From Oceanicola sp. 22II-s10i (lineage in GTDB: Bacteria; Pseudomonadota; Alphaproteobacteria; Rhodobacterales; Rhodobacteraceae), in NCBI RefSeq assembly GCF_002210105.1, contig NZ_AQQU01000017.1, forward strand, positions 1 through 46,177: 46,177 nt of DNA. Direction: 5' to 3'. The notes beneath the pieces are model-generated. The model made no database searches, was not told where the DNA came from, and saw only the letters and a list, made by a program, of their open reading frames with translations. The translations under genes were made by a program, and so were the position numbers. This document shows positions 1-8,300 of this stretch, in pieces. Position 1 is the stretch's first letter; every line of letters begins with the position of its first letter.

Positions 1-62
1 CCGCGATGACCGGGGGCATGCTGAACGAGCTGGAGAAGGCGCATCTCTATATCGCCGAGCTG
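1..62 (+). repeat. Fibre 3'-end direct repeat, copy 1 (cut by window edge)
   Basis: This is the coding repeat shared by the 3' ends of the three fibre genes. The stretch matches 1399-1460 and 3577-3638 with only a few substitutions. Confidence 0.75.
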
Positions 63-158
63 AACACGCGCATCGACGAACTGGAGGCGGACAAGGCTCG
101 GACCGCCGTGCTCGAGGCCCGGCTTGCCACGCTCGAGGCCGTGCTGGCCGCACGTTGA
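1..158 (+). CDS. C-terminal end of a secreted fibre-like protein (5' part outside window)
   Basis: Only the last 51 codons are present; the reading frame begins at base 3 and ends with TGA at 156-158. The peptide has the same TAMTGGMLNELEKAHLYIA stretch as the ends of the two complete fibre genes at 330 and 2250, followed by a heptad-like tail rich in Leu, Glu and Arg, which predicts a short coiled coil. It is therefore the 3' end of a third copy in the same tandem array. Its N-terminal part and signal peptide cannot be seen. Function is inferred only from the paralogues. Confidence 0.8.
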   Translation, partial: AMTGGMLNELEKAHLYIAELNTRIDELEADKARTAVLEARLATLEAVLAAR

Positions 159-180
159 TCCGGGGGCACGCAGAACAAGA

Positions 181-235
181 TTGACCTGGGGTCAACTCAC
201 ATCTTATCAAAATGCAGGTAGTATACTAAACTACC
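181..235 (+). promoter_or_regulatory. Probable promoter/operator region of the fibre gene at 330
   Basis: A perfect dyad TTGACC-TGG-GGTCAA lies at 181-195. A good -10-like hexamer TATACT at 222-227 sits inside a second small dyad (GGTAGT at 217-222, ACTACC at 230-235). No convincing -35 box lies 17 bases before TATACT; the TTGACC half-site is too far upstream for a standard spacer. The dyad could therefore be an operator for a regulator rather than part of the core promoter. The region is also more AT-rich than the flanking genes. Confidence 0.35.
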
Positions 236-285
236 TCTGATTGCGCGCCTGCATCGCAGTTGATGTCAGATTTTCACTTGATTTC

Positions 286-308
286 GGGAGGCTCCTGACC
301 GGCCTCCC
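286..308 (+). promoter_or_regulatory. Leader hairpin before the fibre gene at 330
   Basis: GGGAGGC (286-292) pairs perfectly with GCCTCCC (302-308) around a 9-base loop. It lies 22-44 bases before the ATG and has no following T-run, so it is more likely an mRNA leader structure than a terminator. Confidence 0.3.
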
Positions 309-329
309 TCGAAGGTCTCGGAGATTACC

Positions 330-1568
330 ATGTTTAGAAAAATTGCCTACATTTCAGTTTTTTCATCCGCCGCGCTGATGACCGGCGGGTTGGCTGCTCC
401 GGCCCTCGCGGATGTCGTTCACCTCGACGATGTGATCATCGACGGTTCGCTCTGCGTCGGGTTCGACTGTGTCAACAACGAAAGCTTCGGTTTCGACACG
501 ATCCGGCTGAAGGAGAACAACGTCCGGATCAAGTTCCAGGACACATCGACGGGCAGCTTTCCCTCCCGCGACTGGCAGCTGACCGCGAACGACACCGCCA
601 GTGGCGGTCTGAACAAGTTCTCGATCGACGACATCGACGGAGCCCGGACCCCTTTCACCATCGAGGCCGGGGCACCAAGCCATTCGCTTTACGTGGACGA
701 CGGAGGCCGGATCGGTATGGGGACCTCCTCGCCGTCGGTCGAACTGCATACGGTCGACGGCGATACGCCGACGCTGCGGCTTCAGCAGGACACCTCCTCG
801 GGGTTCGCGGCGCAGACATGGGACCTGGCAGGCAACGAGACGAGCTTCTTCATCCGTGACGCCAGCAACGGCAGCACGCTGCCCTTCCGCATCCGCCCGA
901 GCGCGCCGTCGAACGCGCTGGTCATCGATACCGATGGTGACGTCGGGGTCGGCACGCTGACGTCTGACGCGTCACTGCACGTCAAAAGCAGCGACGGCAC
1001 GACGCGGCTGTTGATCGAAGAGACCAGTGGCATTGTGGACGCGCGCGAATTGATGACGCTCAAGAACAACGGAATTGTCTTCTTTACGTTGCAGGACAGC
1101 TCGATCGCGGCAGGCGACGACACTGGTCAGATTTGGAACGTCCAGAACCAATCGGGTGAGTTCCGGGTGACCACCGCACCGGGTGGCGCGGGCGACATTG
1201 AGATGCGGTTGGATGTCTCCGGCAACCTGACGATCGAAGGCGAGCTGTTCACCGCCGGATCCTGTTCTGCGGGCTGCGACCGGGTGTTCGACGAAGACTA
1301 CCCGCTGCCGACGATCGCGGAGCAGGCGGCGATGATGCGCGAGAGGAAGCACCTGCCGAACGTGGGTCCGACCTCCGAGGACGGGCCGTTCAACATCACC
1401 GCGATGACCGGCGGCATGCTGAACGAGCTGGAGAAGGCGCATCTCTATATCGCGCAGCTGAACGACCGGATCGCCGACCAGGACCGCGAGATCGCGCGGA
1501 TGGCGGGGCTCGAGGCCACCGTCGCGCAGCTGACCGAACGGCTGGAGCGGGTCGAGGCGCAACGGTAA
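330..1568 (+). CDS. Secreted fibre-like repeat protein with coiled-coil C-terminus
   Basis: The 412-residue protein starts with a Sec signal peptide (residues 1-27, AxA site before DVVHL). Next comes LCVGFDC with two Cys, then two related ~75-residue modules ending in IGMGTSSPSVELH (128-140) and VGVGT...ASLHV (205-218). This is the G-x-GT..P...LHV pattern of phage and Bacteroidota tail-fibre-like proteins. One further module (about 224-303) precedes a C-terminal region with a Cys pair (GSCSAGC), DRVFDEDYPLPT, KHLPNVGP and ITAMTGGMLNELEKAHLYI. That C-terminus resembles the KHLPNVPS...GEMNAKLLEKIEELTLY end of Bacteroidota fibre proteins. Residues 376-412 form a coiled coil. GGAG sits 8 bases before the ATG. 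Export and a trimeric, cell-surface role are inferred. Confidence 0.85.
   Translation: MFRKIAYISVFSSAALMTGGLAAPALADVVHLDDVIIDGSLCVGFDCVNNESFGFDTIRLKENNVRIKFQDTSTGSFPSRDWQLTANDTASGGLNKFSIDDIDGARTPFTIEAGAPSHSLYVDDGGRIGMGTSSPSVELHTVDGDTPTLRLQQDTSSGFAAQTWDLAGNETSFFIRDASNGSTLPFRIRPSAPSNALVIDTDGDVGVGTLTSDASLHVKSSDGTTRLLIEETSGIVDARELMTLKNNGIVFFTLQDSSIAAGDDTGQIWNVQNQSGEFRVTTAPGGAGDIEMRLDVSGNLTIEGELFTAGSCSAGCDRVFDEDYPLPTIAEQAAMMRERKHLPNVGPTSEDGPFNITAMTGGMLNELEKAHLYIAQLNDRIADQDREIARMAGLEATVAQLTERLERVEAQR
1248..1460 (+). repeat. Fibre 3'-end direct repeat, copy 2
   Basis: This 213-base coding stretch aligns without gaps to 3426-3638 (offset 2178) with mostly scattered, often silent changes. Its last 62 bases also match 1-62. 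It encodes the conserved C-terminal region (Cys pair to coiled-coil start). Confidence 0.8.
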
Positions 1569-1670
1569 CGTTTGCTTTGGTTGTGCGGGGGCGGCCTGTC
1601 GCCTAGGCTGCTCCCGACTTCGGCCCCTCGGCGGGCCGGGCGCGCGCATACCATCCGGAGCACTTCGATC

Positions 1671-2099
1671 ATGCATCACTTTATGAAATCCGCCCTGACC
1701 GCCCTCGTCCTGTCCTGCACCGCCGCGCCGCTGGCGCTGGCCGCGACACCCGAGCCGGTGCAGCAGCACAATTCCAACGCCGTCTGGTTCGACAACTGGG
1801 TCGGCCTGTCGAACGGGATGATGGTCGTGGCCGCCCCGAACGGCAAGATCACCACGATCAGCGCGGCGACCGGCACCCCGGTGTTCGAACTGAACCCCGC
1901 CGAGGCGATCGACGGCGTCTACCGCTACGAGCTGCGGGCCGCGACCGAGGAGCGCGTCGAGATCGTCAATCCGCAGAACAACGGCCGCGGCGACAACCAG
2001 GAAACCACCATGGCCAAGCCGTTCTACACCACCGGCCATTTCGTGGTGAAGGACGGGATCATCATCACCCCCGAGGCAGTCGAGGAAGAGAAGGGCTGA
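1671..2099 (+). CDS. Small secreted protein of unknown function between fibre genes
   Basis: The protein has 142 residues from the ATG at 1671, which has CCGGAG 10 bases upstream; the open frame continues to an upstream TTG at 1572, but that extension would bury the signal peptide. Residues 1-25 form a Sec signal peptide ending LALA-ATP. The mature part of ~117 residues is acidic to neutral and contains VWFDNWVGLSNG near its start and a short acidic tail (EAVEEEKG). I do not recognise the family. Its position between two paralogous fibre genes, and its own signal peptide, suggest a periplasmic or surface partner of the fibres (inference). Confidence 0.75.
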   Translation: MHHFMKSALTALVLSCTAAPLALAATPEPVQQHNSNAVWFDNWVGLSNGMMVVAAPNGKITTISAATGTPVFELNPAEAIDGVYRYELRAATEERVEIVNPQNNGRGDNQETTMAKPFYTTGHFVVKDGIIITPEAVEEEKG

Positions 2100-2139
2100 A
2101 GCCACCCGCACCATGTGATCCCCGCCGCCCGACATGCGC

Positions 2140-2167
2140 CCTGTGACGTGCTTTCCCACGTCACAGG
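2140..2167 (+). terminator. Perfect 11-bp stem-loop between fibre units
   Basis: CCTGTGACGTG (2140-2150) pairs perfectly with CACGTCACAGG (2157-2167) around a 6-base loop. A T-rich tract with TTTT runs follows about 9-24 bases downstream. It lies 41 bases after the stop of the 142-residue gene and 82 bases before the next start. It may be an imperfect rho-independent terminator or an operator; the symmetric TGTGACGTG half-sites leave the second option open. Confidence 0.45.
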
Positions 2168-2249
2168 CAAAATCCTGTTTTCTGTTCTTTTGCGCGGACA
2201 AGCCGTGAAAAAGTCTCTAGGGTGCAGCCAGTATTCGAGGAGCGGTCCC

Positions 2250-3716
2250 ATGATGGCATTCAAACACACCCGCGTGGCACTGGCTGCCGGTCTGCTGGCG
2301 GCCTCCGCCGGCAGCGCGGTTCAGGCGCAGGTCTTCACCAGCGACGTGATCATCCAGGACTCGCTCTGCGTCGGGGTCGACTGCGCCTCGAGCGAGAACT
2401 TCGGCGCCGACACGATCCGGCTGAAGGAAAACAACCTTCGCATCCATTTCGACGACACGTCGAACAGTGGCAGCTTCCCGGCCAATGACTGGCGGCTGAT
2501 CGCGAATGACACCGTCAACGGCGGCGACAATTACTTCGCGATCCAGGATGCGACCTCCAATGGTATCCCCTTTCGCGTGAAGGCCGGCGCCAACACCAAT
2601 TCGCTGGTCGTGGACAATGACGGGGACATCGGGATCAAGACCCTCAACCCGGTGGTCGATATTCACGTGGTCGAGGGCAACACCCCGACCCTGCGCCTGC
2701 AGCAGGACGGATCGGACGGCTTCGCGTCACAGACTTGGGACGTAGCGGGCAACGAATCGAACTTCTTCATCCGCGATGTCACCAATGGCAGCGAACTGCC
2801 GTTCCGGATCGAGCCGGGGGCGGATGACGACGCGATTTATATCGAGGACACCAACGACATCGGGCTGGGTACGTCCAATCCGGAGGCCGCGCTGCATGTG
2901 AGGCGGTCCGATGCGGCCCGTCTGCTGCTGGAGAACTCCACCGCCACCGTGGGCGCGCGCGAGATGCTGGCAATGCAGAACGCGGGCACGGTGTACATGT
3001 CGATGGAGGACCTCTCGATCGCTGCGGGCAGCGATACCGGGCGGATCTGGAACGTCCAGAACCAGGGTGGCACCTTCCGGGTGACAACCGAACCCGGCGG
3101 CGCCAACGACATCGAGATGCAACTCGACCCCGGCGGGAACATGACGCTGGAGGGGGCGCTGAACTCGATCGGCGACGGGGCCAAGCTGGTGGCGGAGAAC
3201 AACAGCGGCACGACGGCGGCGCGGGAGCTGATGGCGCTGAAGAACAACGGGGTCGCCTTTTTCAGCCTCGAGGACACCTCGCTGGCGGCGGGATCGGGCA
3301 CCGGCCGGGTGTGGAACTTCCAGAACCAGTCGGGCGAGTTCCGGGCGACGACCGAGCCGGGCGGTCCGTCCGATATCGAGATGCGGCTGACGCCATCGGG
3401 GAACATGTATCTCAAGGGCCAGCTCTTCACCGCAGGATCCTGCACCGCGGGCTGCGACCGGGTGTTCGACGCGGATTACCCCCTGCCGACGATCGCCCAG
3501 CAGGCGGCGATGATGCGCGAGAAGAAGCACCTGCCGAACGTGGGCCCGACGCCCGAGGACGGGCCGTTCAACATCACCGCGATGACCGGCGGCATGCTGA
3601 ACGAGCTGGAGAAGGCGCATCTGTACATCGCGCAGCTGCACGAGCAGAATACCGATCTCCAGGCGCGCCTGACACGTCTCGAAGCGATCACGCGCGACCT
3701 TGCCGCACAGCGATAA
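2250..3716 (+). CDS. Secreted fibre-like repeat protein, longer paralogue
   Basis: The protein has 488 residues from the ATG at 2250 (GAGGAG 8-9 bases upstream). The frame is open to 2115, but that extension has no ribosome site and would mask the signal peptide (residues 1-26, VQA-QVF). Order of parts: Cys pair LCVGVDC (39-45); two related modules (about 54-140 and 145-217), each with G-x-(GT/KT)..P...(L/I)HV; two copies of a ~80-residue module (224-303 and 311-390); then the conserved C-terminal region with GSCTAGCDRVF, KHLPNVGP and a coiled coil (450-488). The paralogue at 330 has only one copy of the 80-residue module, which explains most of the length difference. A surface fibre or adhesin role is inferred. 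Confidence 0.85.
   Translation: MMAFKHTRVALAAGLLAASAGSAVQAQVFTSDVIIQDSLCVGVDCASSENFGADTIRLKENNLRIHFDDTSNSGSFPANDWRLIANDTVNGGDNYFAIQDATSNGIPFRVKAGANTNSLVVDNDGDIGIKTLNPVVDIHVVEGNTPTLRLQQDGSDGFASQTWDVAGNESNFFIRDVTNGSELPFRIEPGADDDAIYIEDTNDIGLGTSNPEAALHVRRSDAARLLLENSTATVGAREMLAMQNAGTVYMSMEDLSIAAGSDTGRIWNVQNQGGTFRVTTEPGGANDIEMQLDPGGNMTLEGALNSIGDGAKLVAENNSGTTAARELMALKNNGVAFFSLEDTSLAAGSGTGRVWNFQNQSGEFRATTEPGGPSDIEMRLTPSGNMYLKGQLFTAGSCTAGCDRVFDADYPLPTIAQQAAMMREKKHLPNVGPTPEDGPFNITAMTGGMLNELEKAHLYIAQLHEQNTDLQARLTRLEAITRDLAAQR
2919..3158 (+). repeat. Internal fibre module, first copy
   Basis: It encodes residues 224-303 of the 488-residue fibre protein. Shared landmarks with the second copy are AREML/AREL, SLxxTSLAAGSxTGR, WNxQNQ.G.FR.TTEPGG..DIEM and GNM.L.G. 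Confidence 0.75.
3180..3419 (+). repeat. Internal fibre module, second copy
   Basis: It encodes residues 311-390 and is the tandem copy of 2919-3158. It is closer to the single module of the gene at 330 (shared LKNNG, FFSL/FFTL, NQSGEFR, DIEMRL). Confidence 0.75.
3426..3638 (+). repeat. Fibre 3'-end direct repeat, copy 3
   Basis: It aligns without gaps to 1248-1460; the last 62 bases also match 1-62 at the window start. Confidence 0.8.
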
Positions 3717-4557
3717 ATCTCCGACTCTCTCCGACGGCCCGATACCTATCGCCGTCGGAGGTCTCGGGGGCAGTGGAACCCGTGTCCTGGCCGATGTCCT
3801 GCAGCGGGCCGGGGTCTTTATCGGAAGCGACCTGAGCGTTGCGCTGGACAACCTCTGGTACGCGTTCCTGTTCGGACGGCGCGACATCTTCGTTTCCGAT
3901 TCCGCCGAAACGGACAGGTTGATCGCGCTCTTCTTCCGCCAGATGTCGGATCCCCGGCCACTGAGCGCCGCCGAAATCGCAATGCTGGACGCGGTGTCGC
4001 TCGAGCGGCTCCAGCATCCGCGCAAGAAACTGGACGCATGGTCCCGGGGATTTCGGGCCCATGCCGCGCAGGGAGCGCCGGCCCCGAACTGGGGCTGGAA
4101 GGTGCCATACACGTATATCCTGATCGAGCGTCTGCTGGAGTGGCATCCGGAGTTGCGATACGTGCATATGACCCGGCACGCGCTGGACATGGCCTATAGC
4201 GCCAATCAGAAGCAGCTGATCACATGGGGGCCGGTGTTCCTGAACCGGGACGTTACGAAATCGCCCGCGGATGCGCTGGCCTTCTGGTGCGCCGTACACA
4301 GGCGTATGGAACGGGTGTCCGAGAGATTTCCGGACCGGGTGCACCATCTCGATTTCGACCGGCTGATCCGCGACCCGGAGGCTGTCCTGTCCGAGACGAT
4401 GCATTTTCTGAAGCGGCCGGTGACGGCAAACAAGCTGGCAGAGCTCGCCGCGCGGGTTCGCCTTCCGGAAACGGTGGGACGACACATGGCCGGGTCGCTG
4501 TCGGACTTCCGCCCCGAAGACCTGGCCTACCTCGGAGAGATCGGCCATGACACGTGA
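3700..4557 (+). CDS. Sulfotransferase-family protein coupled to the fibre gene
   Basis: The product has 285 residues. The P-loop-like 5'-phosphosulfate site GGLGGSGTR lies at 20-28, WGWKVP at 131-136, and the 3'-phosphate site YVHMTRHALDMAYS at 154-167 (R159, S167 in the expected places). The substrate cannot be told. The only start codon before the P-loop is TTG at 3700, inside the last codons of the fibre gene; the frame upstream is closed by TGA at 3670. Translation is therefore probably coupled to the fibre gene (17-base overlap). The 3' end overlaps the methyltransferase by 11 bases. A fibre-linked or fibre-modifying role is plausible but unproven. Confidence 0.85.
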   Translation: MPHSDKSPTLSDGPIPIAVGGLGGSGTRVLADVLQRAGVFIGSDLSVALDNLWYAFLFGRRDIFVSDSAETDRLIALFFRQMSDPRPLSAAEIAMLDAVSLERLQHPRKKLDAWSRGFRAHAAQGAPAPNWGWKVPYTYILIERLLEWHPELRYVHMTRHALDMAYSANQKQLITWGPVFLNRDVTKSPADALAFWCAVHRRMERVSERFPDRVHHLDFDRLIRDPEAVLSETMHFLKRPVTANKLAELAARVRLPETVGRHMAGSLSDFRPEDLAYLGEIGHDT

Positions 4558-5296
4558 AGACTACGAGGCACGCCTGGCTGCCGTACGGAACCTGCCGGGC
4601 GGCAGCAGCGAACACCATCGCACCTATGTCGGACCCGTGGCCCAATACGATTTCATGGGGGCCACGCAGTTCCGCCTGCTGACCGGCCTGGGGCTGCGCG
4701 AGGATCACCGCCTGATGGATCTGGGCTGCGGATCGCTGCGGGCGGGACGGTTCCTGATCCAGTACCTCCTGCCGGGGCGCTATGTCGGGGTGGAGCCGAA
4801 CAGCTGGCTCTGGCAGGCTGCCCTTGCAGACGAGATCGGTGAGGACATCCTGCGATTGAAGGAACCGCTGTTCCTGAGCGATCCGGACGTGACCTCCGCC
4901 GCCATCGGCGGGCCGGTGGATTTCGTCGTCGCCCAGTCGATTTATTCCCACACCGGCAAGGACCTGTTTCTGCGCTCGCTGAAACGGCTCGCCAAGGTTA
5001 TCAATCCGGGTGGGCAGCTTCTGTTTACCGTCGTGTCCCCGGAAGAACAGAAGAAGAAGGTACCGCCCGGCGAACGGGCGACAGGCTGGATCTATCCGGG
5101 TGTCGTCACGTTCAAGGAGGAGTCGGTCCTGAAGTTCTGTCAACGCTTCGGCTTCACGGCTCAACGCCTGCCATGGTTTCATCCGCGGCAGACCTGGTAC
5201 CGTGCCACGCTCGACGGATCGATGCTGGACGAGACCCAGATCCAGGCAATGGGAACAGGGCGACCGCTGTTCGACGACCGGTTCGACGCCTCGTAG
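4547..5296 (+). CDS. SAM-dependent methyltransferase (class I)
   Basis: The 249-residue protein has the SAM-binding motif I MDLGCGSLRAGRF at about 57-69, VGVEPN (motif II) near 78 and a motif IV/post-I region DFVVAQSIYSHTG at about 124-136. NPGGQLLFTVV follows. These are the marks of a class I (Methyltransf_11/25-like) fold. Target unknown: sugar, lipid or protein. It overlaps the sulfotransferase by 11 bases, so the two are probably made together. GGAGAG precedes the ATG at a normal distance. No signal peptide, so it acts in the cytoplasm. Confidence 0.85.
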   Translation: MTREDYEARLAAVRNLPGGSSEHHRTYVGPVAQYDFMGATQFRLLTGLGLREDHRLMDLGCGSLRAGRFLIQYLLPGRYVGVEPNSWLWQAALADEIGEDILRLKEPLFLSDPDVTSAAIGGPVDFVVAQSIYSHTGKDLFLRSLKRLAKVINPGGQLLFTVVSPEEQKKKVPPGERATGWIYPGVVTFKEESVLKFCQRFGFTAQRLPWFHPRQTWYRATLDGSMLDETQIQAMGTGRPLFDDRFDAS

Positions 5297-5373
5297 CCGC
5301 GGACGTCGCATAAGTCTCCCATTACAGGGCATAGGCTGCTAGTCTGCCAGTATTCCACGCCGGAGGTATTCCG

Positions 5374-8300
5374 ATGAACTCTTTGATCCTCAAACCCTAC
5401 GAAAAACGTTTTTTCCTCGCCCTCATCATCGTCGCCGTGCTGGCCTACATGTTCTGGACCGGCTCGCGCTATCCGGCGCTGAACGAGAAGCTGCTGATGT
5501 CCGGGGCGATCCAGCTCGAGGACGGGCTGAGCTTCGAGGCGAAATACCCGATCACTCCGGACATGGGCACGTGGGAGCACATCTATTATTCCACGCTGAA
5601 CTGGATCTTCACCAACAAGAAGGGGATGACCTTCGGGGTGCTCTTCGCCGCGGCCTTCCTGACGGCGGCGGCCTACCTCAGGCAGAAGAGCTTTCGCGGG
5701 TCTTTCTCCAATTCCTTCCTGGGGCTCGCCATCGGCACGCCGCTCGGCGTCTGCGTGAACTGCGCCGCGCCGATCGCCAAGGGGATGTATTCCGCCGGGA
5801 TGAGGGCCGAGACGACGCTCTCGGCGATGATCGCCTCGCCGACGCTGAACGTGATCGTGCTGACGATGCTGTTCTCGCTGATGCCGTTCTACATGGCGGT
5901 GACCAAGATCGCGCTGTCGCTGCTGGTGATCCTCGTCGCGGTGCCGCTGATCTGCCGGTTCCTGCCGGTCACCCAGATCAAGGGCCCCGACATCAAGCCG
6001 ATGCCCTGGAGCGCGGCGGAACTGGCCGCCGATCCGCCGCAGAGCGAGTCGATCTTCGCCGCCGTTCTGGGCGTGGCGGTGACCTATGCGCGCAACCTCG
6101 GCTACATCATCCTGCTGACCGTGCCCCTGATGCTGCTGGCGGGGTTCCTCGGGGCGGTGGTCACGGTGCTCCTGCCGCAGGACCTGGTGACCGGGCTCGC
6201 CTTCGGGATGGGGGCGCTGGTGCTGATCTGCCTCGTCGGGGTCTTCCTGCCCTGTCCGATTTCCTATGATGTGGTCTTTGCCGGCGTGATGCTGTCGGCG
6301 GGGCTGGCGCATGGCTATGTCATGGGGCTGCTGTTCACGCTCGGCAGCTTCTCGGTCTATTCCTTCTTCATCGTGGCGCAGGCGATCGGCCAGCGCGCGG
6401 CGTGGATGCTGGGCGGCACCATCGCTGTGCTGGGCATGCTGGCCGGTTTCGGCGCGCAGACCTATCAGGACTGGCAGACCGAGCGGGCGCTCAGGATGCT
6501 GCAGGAAAGCCGCCTCGAGGCGCCGGCGGAGCCGGGCCTGCTGAGCGACCTCGCCGGGCTGTTCGTCACCCGCGCCGCCGCCTCGGACATGCCGCAGGGC
6601 AGGGTGACCAGCGCGGATGCGGACCGGATCGCGGTCACCGCGACGCCCTTCGCCCCGGCCTCGCCCGCGGCCGACACCGGCTTTACCCGGATCGAGGCCG
6701 CCGCCGCCGGGATCGACAAGCCGCTGGAGTTCTCGTTCCGTGACATGTGGCCGCCGTTCTGGGAGGGCCGCAGCGTCGCCACCGGCGACATCGACGGCGA
6801 CGGCGACCCGGACCTCGTCATCGCCTCGACCGAGGCGGGGCTCTATCTCTACGACAACGACGGCACAGGGCAGTTCGCCCGGATCGACGCGCCGCTCGGC
6901 CCGCTGGCCGGGATGCCGGTCTTCAACGCCGCGCTCGCCGATATCGACAACGACGGCTTTCCCGACCTCGTCATCGCGACCTACATGCAGGGCAACTGGC
7001 TGTGGCGGAACGTGGACGGGGCCTTCGGCGCCGAGCCGCCGCGCCCGATCGCCAACCGCGAGGACGCGGTGCTGTCGATCGCGCTGACGCTGGCGGATGC
7101 GGACCGCGACGGCTATCTCGACCTGGCCCTGGGCAACTGGGCGGCGGGCTGGTATCGCCGCATCCCCGGCGAGGAAAGCCGCAACCGGGTGATCTGGAAC
7201 GATGACGGGCGGCTGTCGGGCGAGCGCTTCACCGAACTGCCCGGCATTCCGGGCGAGACGCTGTCGATCCTGTTCACCGATTTCGACGGCGACGGCACCG
7301 GCGACCTGATCGTCGGCAACGATTTCGAGATCCCCGATTACTTCTACCGCGGCGACGGGGCGGGCGGGTTTTCCATGATCACCCATGGCGAGGCGCTGAT
7401 CCCGCATGTCACCAACACCACGATGGCGGTCAAGACGGCGGATCTGATGAACGACGGCACGCCCGAGATCTACCTCGCGCAGATCGCCGGGCGCTCATCC
7501 GGCGTGTCGAAGAAGCTGAAGATGCAGCCGCTCCGGCGCTATTGCGACGGCATCGCGGATGCGGCGGCAAAGGCGACCTGCGAACAGAACATGGAGATCA
7601 AGACCTGGTACAAGTCGGGCAACAATTTCGACCCGACCTACGCCTCGCGCTGCCAGCAGCTCGAGGGGCGCTACCAGGCGGAATGCAAGGCGATGCTGAT
7701 CAAGGACCTCGCGATCCAGAAGCGCGATCCCTCGATCTGCGCCCTGATCCCCGACAGCCAGCCGGTGCCGCGCGCCTATTGCGAGGTGCATTTCCGGCCC
7801 GCCCGCGCCTTCACCGAGGCCGAGGCGGCGGCGGGGATCGAGCAGGTCCAGCGCTCCAACGTGCTCCTGGACTGGAACGGCGACGCCTGGGACGACAAGG
7901 CGGTGGCCCGCGGACTGGACGTCGGCGGCTGGAGCTGGGACACCAAGATCGCCGATTTCGACAACGACGGGCTGCAGGACGTCTATATCGTCAACGGCAC
8001 ATGGGTCCCGAACGAGGTCTCGCCCTCGAACCTGTTCTTCCACAACAGGGGCGACGGCACCTTCGACGAGGCCTCGGGCCCCTTCGGGCTGGAAGATTAC
8101 CTGATGACCGCCGCCGCCACCGCCTTCGATATGGACGGGGACGGGGATCTGGACATGGTGACCCACCCGGTGAACGGACCGGTCGTGCTGTTCCGCAACA
8201 ACACGCAGGCGCCCGCGCTGATGGTCAGGCTCGAGGATCACGCCGGCAACCGCGACGGGATCGGCGCGCTGATTGCCCTGACCGACGACACCGGCCGCAC

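Noticed and set aside
2140..2167. CRP-type binding site (TGTGA...TCACA)
   Set aside because: The half-sites are 14 bases apart instead of the 6 required for a CRP/FNR-type site.
1..3716. Prophage tail-fibre genes
   Set aside because: The proteins have Sec signal peptides and no phage structural or lysis genes are nearby, so they are more likely cellular surface proteins.
5374..6470. Arsenic resistance gene
   Set aside because: The permease family is broad; no ars regulator or reductase is nearby, so a substrate cannot be claimed.
5179..7407. A 742-codon open frame on the - strand
   Set aside because: It is the antisense of the permease fusion gene; the peptide is Arg/His/Gln-rich without any fold signature, as expected from antisense GC-rich DNA.
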